A DNA stretch of 5,092 nt, taken from positions 1-5,092 of the forward strand of contig CANQOE010000093.1 in NCBI GenBank assembly GCA_947625315.1, given 5' to 3'. A program made the position numbers and the translations under genes. The DNA is from an uncultured Bacilli bacterium. Lineage in GTDB: Bacteria; Bacillota_I; Bacilli_A; RF39; UBA660. The notes below the pieces were generated by a model, which was not told the origin of the DNA, searched no databases, and saw nothing but the letters and a program-made list of their open reading frames with translations. The first letter of the stretch is position 1; the number at the start of each line of letters is the position of its first letter. Shown in pieces: positions 1 to 4,883 of this stretch.

Positions 1-235
1 GAGGTTTTTTAGTTAAAGCTAAGTGTGGGAAAATGTTTATCCAAACTTTGCCGCCTCTTTTCATATAACGAGTCATCGCAATACGGGCTGCTTCGATTTG
101 ACGAGCAGATATCCAAGCTCCTTCTTTAGCTTGAAGACCATAAATACCAAAATGAAGAGTTGTGTTACCACGAGCATGGCCATCATAAGAGATACGATGG
201 GGTTTTCTATATTTAGTCTTTTTTGGCATCAACAT
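1..235 (-). CDS. rplP: Large-subunit ribosomal protein L16 (uL16), N-terminal 78 residues, cut by window edge
   Basis: L16 sits in the 50S subunit near the A site and peptidyl-transferase centre and helps position tRNA. The visible protein begins MLMPKKTKYRKPHR and contains the family-typical stretches GAWISARQIEAARIAMTRYM and GGKVWINIFP before reaching the left edge at TKKP. About the last 60 residues of a normal ~137-residue protein are missing, only because the window ends. I chose the ATG at 235 rather than the in-frame ATG at 229 because L16 proteins usually start ML-x-PK and an SD (GAGGAG, 245-250) lies about 9 nt upstream. This start overlaps the end of rpsC by 23 nt. The gene follows rpsC as in other S10 operons; rpmC and rpsQ would be expected next. 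The wording of the core resembles Mollicutes-type L16, as I remember it. Identity is secure; only the exact start is slightly uncertain. Confidence 0.96.
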   Translation of the reverse strand, partial: MLMPKKTKYRKPHRISYDGHARGNTTLHFGIYGLQAKEGAWISARQIEAARIAMTRYMKRGGKVWINIFPHLALTKKP

Positions 236-890
236 TTTGCTCATCTCCTCTCACACGTTTTTTAGCTGGTAGAATTTCATTTTTGTAAATCCAAACTTTA
301 ACACCAATTTTACCATAAGTTGTGTTAGCTTCGGCGATGGCATAATCTACATCAGCACGGATAGTATGTAAAGGAACTGTTCCTTCAGTATAACCTTCAG
401 TACGAGCCATTTCAGCACCGCCTAAACGACCTGATACACTAGTTTTAATTCCTTTAGCTCCAGCTTTCATAGTGTTACGAATAGCTCTTTTTTGAGCACT
501 TCTAAATGGGGCTCTAGCTTCAATTTGAGAAGCAATATTTTGAGCTACTAGTTTAGCATTTAAATCTGGATTTTTAACTTCAATAATATTTATATAGACA
601 TCTTCACCAACTAGTTTTTTAATTTCTTTACGTAAAACTTCGATATCTTCGCCACCTTTACCGATGATTACACCAGGTTTAGCAGTATATAACGAAATAT
701 CGACACGGGAATTTTTACGTTCAATAATAATTGAGGCAACTGCCGCATCTTTTAAACGCTTTTCTAAATATTCCCGAATTTTAATATCTTTATTTAGATT
801 TTTAGCATAATCTTTTTTACTATACCAACGTGATTCCCATTCTTTATTAATTCCAAGTCTGAAACCAATTGGATTTATTTTTTGTCCCAT
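213..890 (-). CDS. rpsC: Small-subunit ribosomal protein S3 (uS3)
   Basis: S3 lies in the 30S head at the mRNA entry channel, where with S4 and S5 it contributes to mRNA unwinding. The 225-residue protein starts MGQKINPIGFRLG, a family hallmark. A KH-type RNA-binding domain contains the GxxG loop GKGG at residues 77-80. The C-terminal domain signature SGRLGGAEMARTEGYTEG begins at residue 153, and the region from about 175 to 204 (HTIRADVDYAIAEANTTYG and following) completes the fold. The length is close to the usual 215-235. The start forms a TAATG overlap with the rplV stop, and its SD AAGGAGG is encoded by the last codons of rplV, so translation is probably coupled. The tail after residue 208 is charged (KKRVRGDEQNVDAKKD) and its last 23 nt also encode the start of rplP. 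The gene ends in TAA. Confidence 0.99.
   Translation of the reverse strand: MGQKINPIGFRLGINKEWESRWYSKKDYAKNLNKDIKIREYLEKRLKDAAVASIIIERKNSRVDISLYTAKPGVIIGKGGEDIEVLRKEIKKLVGEDVYINIIEVKNPDLNAKLVAQNIASQIEARAPFRSAQKRAIRNTMKAGAKGIKTSVSGRLGGAEMARTEGYTEGTVPLHTIRADVDYAIAEANTTYGKIGVKVWIYKNEILPAKKRVRGDEQNVDAKKD
245..251 (-). promoter_or_regulatory. Ribosome binding site of rplP inside rpsC
   Basis: Read on the minus strand, AGAGGAG lies 9 nt upstream of the rplP ATG at 235. It falls wholly within the last codons of rpsC (around the RGD residues near S3 position 214-216). It supports the overlapping rplP start and implies that ribosomes finishing S3 pass over the rplP initiation site. Confidence 0.8.
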
Positions 891-1240
891 TATGCTTCCT
901 CCTTAACTAATTTATCACTAACTTTAATAGTTATATGAGAAGTTCTTTTATCTCTTCTATCGACATTACCACGAGAGGCAAATTTAATTCTTTTATAAAT
1001 AGTACCAGGATTAATGAAACACTCACTAATACTTAAATCTTCTTCTTTAGCTCCAAAGTTGTTAACAGCATTAGCAACAGCACTATTTAATACTTTGAGA
1101 ATTAAGCGAGATGCTTTAGAATTAGTATTTTCTAAGATACTGCGAGCAGTTTTAACATCTTTAGAACGAATTAAATCTAAAGTCATACGAGCTTTTCTAG
1201 GGGCGATCATTGCGCCTTTATGTATTGCATAAGCTTCCAT
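890..1240 (-). CDS. rplV: Large-subunit ribosomal protein L22 (uL22)
   Basis: L22 binds 23S rRNA and its long beta hairpin lines the peptide exit tunnel at the constriction opposite L4. The 116-residue protein has the normal N-terminal IAPRKAR motif (residues 12-18), the helix SRLILKVLNSAVANA (44-58) and the C-terminal KRTSHIT strand (98-104). The hairpin tip between KRI (83-85) and KRT is the usual length but unusual in sequence: KFASRGNVDRRD replaces the common xPRAxGRAxxIx pattern. Residue numbers line up with E. coli L22, so positions 88, 92 and 93 change from Arg, Arg and Ala to Ala, Asn and Val. It starts 11 nt after rpsS with the SD AGGAGGT, and its stop shares one base with the rpsC ATG. 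A seven-residue acidic/basic tail (LVKEEA end) doubles as the rpsC SD. Confidence 0.98.
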   Translation of the reverse strand: MEAYAIHKGAMIAPRKARMTLDLIRSKDVKTARSILENTNSKASRLILKVLNSAVANAVNNFGAKEEDLSISECFINPGTIYKRIKFASRGNVDRRDKRTSHITIKVSDKLVKEEA

Positions 1241-1246
1241 TTATTT

Positions 1247-1253
1247 ACCTCCT
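1247..1253 (-). promoter_or_regulatory. rplV ribosome binding site containing the rpsS stop codon
   Basis: AGGAGGT on the minus strand lies 7 nt (counted from GGAGG) upstream of the rplV ATG at 1240. The rpsS stop TAG (1252-1254) overlaps its first bases, so a ribosome terminating on rpsS covers the rplV initiation site. Confidence 0.8.
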
Positions 1254-1515
1254 ACTTTTGACCTGCATGGCCACCAAACTTACGAGTCATAGAAAACTCT
1301 CCAAGTTTATGTCCGACCATATCTTCAGTAATATATACTGGGATAAATTCCTTACCATTGTGGACAGCGATAGTATGTCCTACAAAGTCGGGATAAATAG
1401 TTGAACGACGAGACCAAGTTTTAATTACTTCTTTTTTATTATTTTTATTTAATTCTTGAACCTTTTTTAATAATCTATCAAATACATAAGGTCCTTTTTT
1501 TAAACTTCGTGCCAT
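1252..1515 (-). CDS. rpsS: Small-subunit ribosomal protein S19 (uS19)
   Basis: S19 is a 30S head protein that forms a complex with S13, contacts 16S rRNA near the A site and makes inter-subunit bridges. The 87-residue product begins with the hallmark MARSLKKGPYV and carries the S19 signature WSRRSTIYPDFVGHTIAVHNG (34-54), then VYITEDMVGHKLGEF and the tail TRKFGGHAGQK. It is a few residues shorter than the usual ~92, mainly at the C terminus, which is variable in this family. The start lies 8 nt after rplB, with an SD (AGGAGG) that includes the rplB stop; the spacer to the ATG is only about 4 nt, shorter than at its neighbours. The gene ends in TAG. Confidence 0.98.
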   Translation of the reverse strand: MARSLKKGPYVFDRLLKKVQELNKNNKKEVIKTWSRRSTIYPDFVGHTIAVHNGKEFIPVYITEDMVGHKLGEFSMTRKFGGHAGQK

Positions 1516-1519
1516 AATT

Positions 1520-1526
1520 CCTCCTA
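1520..1526 (-). promoter_or_regulatory. rpsS ribosome binding site containing the rplB stop codon, short spacer
   Basis: Minus-strand TAGGAGG combines the rplB stop (TAG, 1524-1526) with the rpsS SD. Only AATT separates AGGAGG from the ATG at 1515, a tight spacing. No other start codon would preserve the conserved MARSLKKGPY start of S19, so the site is accepted despite the short spacer. Confidence 0.75.
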
Positions 1527-2354
1527 TTTTTTCTTTCTACTAACAATTAACTTGCTAGATGCTTTCTTATTCTTTCTAGTCTTATAGCCTAGAGCTGGTT
1601 TACCCCATGGAGTCATCGGTGATTTTCTTCCAACTGGAGTACGACCTTCACCACCACCATGTGGATGGTCATTAGGGTTCATAACACTACCACGGTTGGT
1701 AGGACGAATACCCATATGTCTTTTACGACCAGCTTTACCTAAATTAACTAGTTCATAGTCTTCATTGCCAACGACACCGATCGTGGCCATACATACACCA
1801 AGAACTTTACGAGTTTCCCCAGATTGTAATCTTAAAATTACATATTTGCCATCACGGCCTAATATTTGAGCACTGGCACCAGCACTACGTGCAATTTCGG
1901 CACCTTTGCCAGGTTTAAGCTCAATGCAATGAATGAAAGTACCTACAGGGATATTTTCAAGAGGTAAAGCATTACCTACTTTAATATCAGCATTAGGTCC
2001 AGTTTCAATAATCATTCCTACTTCTAAACCTTTAGGAGCAATGATATATCTTTTTTCACCATCACGATAATTGATTAGAGCAATGTTAGCACTACGATTT
2101 GGATCATATTCAATTGTTGCTACGCGACCAGTAACACCAACTTTATTACGTTTATAATCAATTAAACGATATTTTCTTTTAGCTCCACCGCCAATGTGAC
2201 GAACTGTAAGTTTGCCTTGATTGTTACGACCACCAGTTTTAACTTTAGTTTTTAATAAACTTTTGGTTGGAGTAGATGTCGTAATTTCTTCATTAACTAA
2301 AGTAGACATTCCTCTTTGACCATTAGTTATGGGTTTATATTTCTTAATTGCCAT
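1524..2354 (-). CDS. rplB: Large-subunit ribosomal protein L2 (uL2)
   Basis: L2 is among the most conserved 50S proteins. It is needed for subunit association and lies close to the peptidyl-transferase centre. The 276-residue length is the family norm. It starts MAIKKYKPITNGQRGMS; the N-terminal RNA-binding domain shows GGRNNQGKLTVRHIGGGAKRKYR (41-63), followed by the SH3-like region with GARS-type sequence IARSAGASAQILGRDG (154-169). The C-terminal signature MNPNDHPHGGGEGR (225-238) contains the His at about 230 that aligns with the functionally important His229 of E. coli, and PMTPWGKPALGYKTRK follows. At residues 219-221 the sequence is TNR where Bacillus, as remembered, has TVR. It starts 15 nt after rplW; the SD AAGGAGGTG includes the rplW stop. 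It ends in TAG inside the rpsS SD. Confidence 0.99.
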   Translation of the reverse strand: MAIKKYKPITNGQRGMSTLVNEEITTSTPTKSLLKTKVKTGGRNNQGKLTVRHIGGGAKRKYRLIDYKRNKVGVTGRVATIEYDPNRSANIALINYRDGEKRYIIAPKGLEVGMIIETGPNADIKVGNALPLENIPVGTFIHCIELKPGKGAEIARSAGASAQILGRDGKYVILRLQSGETRKVLGVCMATIGVVGNEDYELVNLGKAGRKRHMGIRPTNRGSVMNPNDHPHGGGEGRTPVGRKSPMTPWGKPALGYKTRKNKKASSKLIVSRKKK

Positions 2355-2362
2355 ATATCAAG

Positions 2363-2372
2363 CACCTCCTTA
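2363..2372 (-). promoter_or_regulatory. rplB ribosome binding site containing the rplW stop codon
   Basis: Minus-strand TAAGGAGGTG merges the rplW stop TAA (2370-2372) with a near-perfect SD for rplB, about 10 nt (from GGAGG) before the ATG at 2354. It is the third junction in this operon where stop codon and SD are fused. Confidence 0.8.
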
Positions 2373-2645
2373 TAGTTCTATTTTAGAGTCAGGGCTTAGA
2401 GTTACAATAGCTTTTTTATATGTTTTAGTATAACCACTGTAACGGCCAACTCTTCTTTTTTTGGCTTTAGTATTTAGAGTATTTACACTTTTTACCGTAA
2501 CATTGAAAGCTTCTTCAACAGCTTTTTTTATTTGCGGTTTAGTAGCTTTAGCATTTACTTTAAAAGTATAAACATTATTTTGTTCTTCTCTTGCACTTTT
2601 CTCAGTTATAACTGGAGAATAAATAATATCTGTATAATCTTTCAT
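2370..2645 (-). CDS. rplW: Large-subunit ribosomal protein L23 (uL23)
   Basis: L23 sits at the exit of the peptide tunnel and is the docking site for trigger factor, SRP and the Sec translocon. The 91-residue protein (Bacillus about 95) begins MKDYTDIIYSPVITEKS; the acidic residue in TEKS (Glu15) corresponds to the chaperone-docking Glu18 of E. coli L23. The rest fits the family: YTFKVNAKATKPQIKKAVEE (26-45), FNVTVKSVNTLNTKAKKRR, and the closing strand YKKAIVTLSPDSKIEL. Its ATG shares one base with the rplD stop (TAATG). The SD GAGGAGG is encoded by the last codons of rplD (IEEVLK), so it is probably translated by ribosomes that have just finished L4. Confidence 0.98.
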   Translation of the reverse strand: MKDYTDIIYSPVITEKSAREEQNNVYTFKVNAKATKPQIKKAVEEAFNVTVKSVNTLNTKAKKRRVGRYSGYTKTYKKAIVTLSPDSKIEL

Positions 2646-3265
2646 TATTTAAGGACCTCCTCGATATTTTTAACGGCTTCCTCATCAATTACTAAATAAT
2701 CAGCATTAACTAAATCTAAGCAATTAATATCTTCACTCATAATATGATAAGCATAACCTAAATTACGAGTAGCCATATATAAATCTTCATTTTCGTCTTT
2801 AGTAACAAATAAGATTTTGCCATCTAATTCTAAAGCTTTAATTAATTTTTTAGCTTCACTAGTTTTTAGACTAGCTAATTTAATATTATCTAAAACAACT
2901 AATTCTTTATCTTGAGCTTTATGAGTTAAAGCACTTTTTAGAGCTAGAACGCGTTCTTTTTTGTTAATATCAAAAGTATAGTCTCTTGGAGTTACAGCAT
3001 GAACTATACCACCACCACGCCATTGAGGAGCACGATTACTTCCTTGACGAGCTCGGCCAGTTCCTTTTTGACGCCAAGGCTTTTTGCCGCCTCCAGAAAC
3101 CTCGCTTCGAGTTTTAGCTTTAGCAGTCCCTTGACGAGTTGCATCAAGTTGAAGCTTAAGCATTTTCTTTAAAACTAAATCATTGGCTTCAATATTCCAA
3201 ACACTGTCTTTTAAAGTTAAATCTTTAACTTTTTCGCCAGCGATATTTTTAACACTTATTTTCAT
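2645..3265 (-). CDS. rplD: Large-subunit ribosomal protein L4 (uL4)
   Basis: L4 binds early to 23S rRNA; its extended loop reaches the exit-tunnel constriction opposite L22. In E. coli L4 also represses its own operon through the S10 leader; whether it does so here is not known. The 206-residue protein has the conserved loop KTRSEVSGGGKKPWRQKGTG starting at residue 51, then RARQGSNRAPQWRGGGIVHA to residue 90, which includes the lysine/tryptophan tip (KKPWRQKGTGRAR) tied to macrolide sensitivity in other bacteria. The globular part follows with NKKERVLALKSAL and a C-terminal Rossmann-like region ending KNIEEVLK. It starts 26 nt after rplC with a modest SD (AAAGGAA, 3274-3280). Its last codons carry the rplW SD. 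Confidence 0.98.
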   Translation of the reverse strand: MKISVKNIAGEKVKDLTLKDSVWNIEANDLVLKKMLKLQLDATRQGTAKAKTRSEVSGGGKKPWRQKGTGRARQGSNRAPQWRGGGIVHAVTPRDYTFDINKKERVLALKSALTHKAQDKELVVLDNIKLASLKTSEAKKLIKALELDGKILFVTKDENEDLYMATRNLGYAYHIMSEDINCLDLVNADYLVIDEEAVKNIEEVLK

Positions 3266-3291
3266 CTTTTAAGTTCCTTTCTAGAAAACAA

Positions 3292-4146
3292 TTAGTTTTC
3301 TTCGGCTTGTTCTTCATTAGTATTCTCTTCAGTAGGTTCTTCAGCAGTTTCAGTTTCTTCGGCTTGTTCTTCTACTGGTTCATTTTCAGTCGTTTCTGTA
3401 TTTTCTGTTGTTTCAGTTTCTGAGTTTTTAGATGTTTCTTCTACAGGAATTGGTTCTTCTGAAACATTTTCGACTGCATCAACAACATTTTCATAAGTAA
3501 TGATTTCTTTAACATCTTTCTTGCGAGAATTTTTAACTGCACTTCTAATTAATACTAATGAATTTTTAGCTCCGGGAATATTTCCACTTACTAAGATATA
3601 GTTTTCGTTTGGGTTTACTTCAATAACTTCCAAATTTTGAATAGTTACTGTTTCAACACCCATATGACCAGATAACTTTTTGCCTTTTAAGACACGTTTA
3701 GGCAACATTGTACCCATAGAACCTGGTCTTCTGTGATATTGTGAACCGTGAGTTTCGGGTCCACGAGATTGATTGTTTCTTTTAATTACACCAGTAAAAC
3801 CTTTACCTTTACTAGTTCCAGTAACATCTACTATTTCTCCAACTTCAAAAACGCTTGCATTTAGAGTATCACCAATATTGTAGGTTCCTTCATAATTTCT
3901 AATTTCTTTTAAGAAGCGCTTAGGAGTAGTATTTGCTTTTTTAGCACGAGCTGTTTCAGATTTATTTGCTCGGCTAGCTTTCTTTTCGATTACGCCTAAT
4001 TGAATTGCATTGTAACCATCAGTTTCTAAAGTCTTAACTTGCATTACAGTGTTTGGTTCAACTTCGACAACTGTAACAGGAATAAGTTTGCCGTCTTTAG
4101 AGAAAACTTGAGTCATGCCAATTTTGCGTCCTAAGATTCCTTTCAT
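3292..4146 (-). CDS. rplC: Large-subunit ribosomal protein L3 (uL3) with a long acidic C-terminal tail
   Basis: L3 is an early-assembling 50S protein whose loop reaches towards the peptidyl-transferase centre. The ordinary L3 portion covers residues 1 to about 209: start MKGILGRKIGMTQVF, the signature DVTGTSKGKGFTGVIKR (107-123), GPETHGSQYHRRPGSMG (129-145) and the closing strand YILVSGNIPGAKNSLVLIRSAVK. Normal bacterial L3 is about 205-215 residues, so this 284-residue protein has about 75 extra. From residue 223 to the end the tail has 24 Glu and one Asp against a single Lys, plus Thr, Asn and Pro, and should be disordered. The reading frame is intact and ends in TAA, so this is not an obvious frameshift. 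C-terminal tails on ribosomal proteins are known in Mollicutes. It follows rpsJ by 21 nt with the SD AGAGGA (4154-4159). Confidence 0.98.
   Translation of the reverse strand: MKGILGRKIGMTQVFSKDGKLIPVTVVEVEPNTVMQVKTLETDGYNAIQLGVIEKKASRANKSETARAKKANTTPKRFLKEIRNYEGTYNIGDTLNASVFEVGEIVDVTGTSKGKGFTGVIKRNNQSRGPETHGSQYHRRPGSMGTMLPKRVLKGKKLSGHMGVETVTIQNLEVIEVNPNENYILVSGNIPGAKNSLVLIRSAVKNSRKKDVKEIITYENVVDAVENVSEEPIPVEETSKNSETETTENTETTENEPVEEQAEETETAEEPTEENTNEEQAEEN
3298..3372 (-). repeat. In-frame 18-bp direct repeat in the rplC acidic tail
   Basis: The plus-strand sequence TTCTTCGGCTTGTTCTTC occurs exactly at 3298-3315 and again at 3355-3372, 57 bp (19 codons) apart. On the coding strand both copies read EEQAEE, at L3 residues 278-283 and 259-264. 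The surroundings are rich in GAA codons (TTC on the plus strand), so the repeat belongs to a low-complexity tract that could grow or shrink by slippage or recombination without breaking the frame. Confidence 0.85.
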
Positions 4147-4167
4147 TTTTTCATCCTCTTTCTAAAA

Positions 4168-4476
4168 TTATAATTTTATATCAATGTCTACGCCACTTGG
4201 TAAATCTAAGTGCGTTAAAGCATCAATAGTTTCTTTACTTGGGTTTTTAATATCAATAAGTCTTTTGTGAGTACGCATTTCAAATTGCTCACGTGAGTCT
4301 TTATATTTGTGGACCGCTCTTAAAACAGTATATTTTTGAATTTCTGTTGGAAGAGGTACTGGACCAGATACTTCGCCACCCGTTCTTTTAACAGTATCAA
4401 TTATTTTTAGAGCCGCATTGTCTAATAAACGATGATCAAAAGCTCTAAGATTAATTCTTACTTTGGTACTTGACAT
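4168..4476 (-). CDS. rpsJ: Small-subunit ribosomal protein S10 (uS10), first gene of the operon
   Basis: S10 is a 30S head protein. As NusE it also pairs with NusB in transcription antitermination and couples RNA polymerase to the ribosome through NusG. The 102-residue product reads MSSTKVRINLRAFDHRLLDN, then GGEVSGPVPLPTEIQKYTVLR, SREQFEMRTHKRLIDI and the closing LDLPSGVDIDIKL, an end-to-end family match at the standard length. I chose the ATG at 4476 because it gives the normal S10 N terminus and has the SD AAAGGAGGA 8 nt upstream. An in-frame ATG at 4518 would add 14 residues unrelated to S10 and would put the SD inside the coding region. It is preceded by the operon promoter and a structured leader, and rplC follows after 21 nt. 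Confidence 0.99.
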   Translation of the reverse strand: MSSTKVRINLRAFDHRLLDNAALKIIDTVKRTGGEVSGPVPLPTEIQKYTVLRAVHKYKDSREQFEMRTHKRLIDIKNPSKETIDALTHLDLPSGVDIDIKL

Positions 4477-4605
4477 GTAAATGTCCTCCTTTCGCATATA
4501 TCTAGTATATACTTGCATTACGTAACAAATTCCCTGATGTTAGAATTAATTGAAACAACTAATCCTAGCGTATCAGCAACCTTGCACATATTCGCCAGTC
4601 ATACA
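4477..4605 (-). ncRNA. Structured 5' leader of the S10 operon mRNA (candidate r-protein leader)
   Basis: The predicted transcript begins near 4605, leaving about 129 nt before rpsJ. It can form a 12-bp stem: TAGGATTAGTTG (4567-4556) with CAATTAATTCTA (4552-4541), closing a 3-nt UUU loop and including two G-U pairs. An outer 5-bp stem, CTGAT (4576-4572) with ATCAG (4538-4534), is separated by an asymmetric internal loop (ACGC against AC). No U-tract follows, so this is not an intrinsic terminator. The SD is not obviously paired with these stems. S10 operons of gamma-proteobacteria are controlled by L4 binding such a leader; I do not recognise the E. coli motif here. A regulatory role is inferred from position and pairing only. 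Confidence 0.5.
4484..4492 (-). promoter_or_regulatory. rpsJ ribosome binding site (decides the start)
   Basis: Minus-strand AAAGGAGGA lies 8 nt before the ATG at 4476 and matches the end of 16S rRNA very well. It rules out the longer in-frame start at 4518. Confidence 0.92.
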
Positions 4606-4611
4606 ATAGAA

Positions 4612-4640
4612 ATTATAGCAATATATTTTATGTAAGTCAA
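4612..4640 (-). promoter_or_regulatory. S10 operon promoter (housekeeping sigma, extended -10)
   Basis: On the minus strand: -35 TTGACT (4640-4635), 17-nt spacer, -10 TATAAT (4617-4612), with TG one base upstream of the -10 (TGC-TATAAT, extended -10). Five of six and six of six bases match the sigma-A/sigma-70 consensus. The start site should be near 4604-4607. The DNA just upstream is A/T-rich with A and T tracts that could act as an UP element. It is the best-matching promoter in the window and faces rpsJ directly. Confidence 0.9.
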
Positions 4641-4641
4641 G

Positions 4642-4691
4642 CCTAAATTTGCAGAAATTTTAAGATTTTACCATTTTAAAATTAATTTAGG
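4642..4691. repeat. 8-bp inverted repeat just upstream of the S10 promoter
   Basis: CCTAAATT (4642-4649) and AATTTAGG (4684-4691) are exact reverse complements 34 bp apart. The inner arm ends 1 bp from the -35 box of the S10 promoter. It could be an operator-like element or chance in very AT-rich DNA; the CC/GG ends make it a little less likely to be trivial. Confidence 0.35.
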
Positions 4692-4821
4692 TAAATTTTA
4701 AAAAAGTTGCGTATTTATATAAAGTATTATGTTAAATTTATTTTTTGTTTTATTTAGTTGGGAAAAAGTTGTCTTTTAAATATTATAATACAAATAAATT
4801 ATAAAACTTTAATATTTTTAA

Positions 4822-4850
4822 TTGCCATATGCAAAACATTATGTTAAAAT
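4822..4850 (+). promoter_or_regulatory. Promoter of the small plus-strand ORF (extended -10)
   Basis: TTGCCA (4822-4827), a 17-nt spacer and TAAAAT (4845-4850), each five of six matches to the sigma-A consensus, with TGT directly before the -10 (extended -10 form). Transcription should start near 4857, giving a leader of about 27 nt that contains the SD at 4870. Confidence 0.75.
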
Positions 4851-4869
4851 ATAGGCTAATATTTTATTT

Positions 4870-4875
4870 GAGGAG
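4870..4875 (+). promoter_or_regulatory. Ribosome binding site of the small plus-strand ORF
   Basis: GAGGAG lies 8 nt before the ATG at 4884. It is the main reason, with the promoter, to treat the 48-codon ORF as a gene. Confidence 0.75.
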
Positions 4876-4883
4876 ATGAGAAA

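Larger units (their letters stand above)
4477..4883. other. Divergent intergenic region between rpsJ and the small plus-strand ORF
   Basis: This 407-bp gap holds, from left to right: the S10 leader (4477-4605), its promoter (4612-4640), an inverted repeat (4642-4691), about 130 bp of very AT-rich DNA with no convincing gene, and the plus-strand promoter and SD of the small ORF (4822-4883). An 11-bp direct repeat ATTATGTTAAA occurs at 4727-4737 and 4838-4848, the second copy overlapping the plus-strand -10. No tRNA, rRNA or terminator is visible. The str-operon genes (rpsL, rpsG, fusA, tuf) that often precede rpsJ in Bacillus are not here. Confidence 0.8.

Noticed and set aside
23..265. Plus-strand open frames opposite rplP/rpsC, rplV and rpsS (23-265, 1014-1232, 1210-1404)
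   Set aside because: They lie antisense to highly conserved ribosomal genes, have no family resemblance and lack convincing SD sequences.
4477..4518. Longer rpsJ start at 4518 adding MQVYTRYMRKEDIY
   Set aside because: The extra residues do not match S10, the strong SD (4484-4492) would lie inside the coding region, and no SD precedes the 4518 ATG.
4541..4567. Leader hairpin as an intrinsic terminator or attenuator
   Set aside because: The stem is followed by ACATCAGGGAA rather than a U-tract, so it lacks the terminator form.
4573..4602. Nine-codon leader ORF MTGEYVQGC ending in TGA, starting a few nt from the predicted S10 start site
   Set aside because: No SD and almost no 5' leader; such a short ORF is expected by chance. 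Its stop does fall in the outer leader stem, so it would merit another look if start-site mapping supports it.
4714..4723. Perfect palindrome TTTATATAAA
   Set aside because: Symmetry stops after 10 bp and the bases are all A/T, so chance is the simplest explanation.
4730..4780. Sixteen-codon plus-strand ORF beginning MLNLFFVLFSWE
   Set aside because: No SD, no usable promoter and very short; probably random AT-rich sequence.
4782..4787. A second minus-strand -10 (TATAAT, read 4787 to 4782)
   Set aside because: The 17-nt-upstream hexamer is AAAGTT with no -35 character, and TATAAT is common by chance in such AT-rich DNA.
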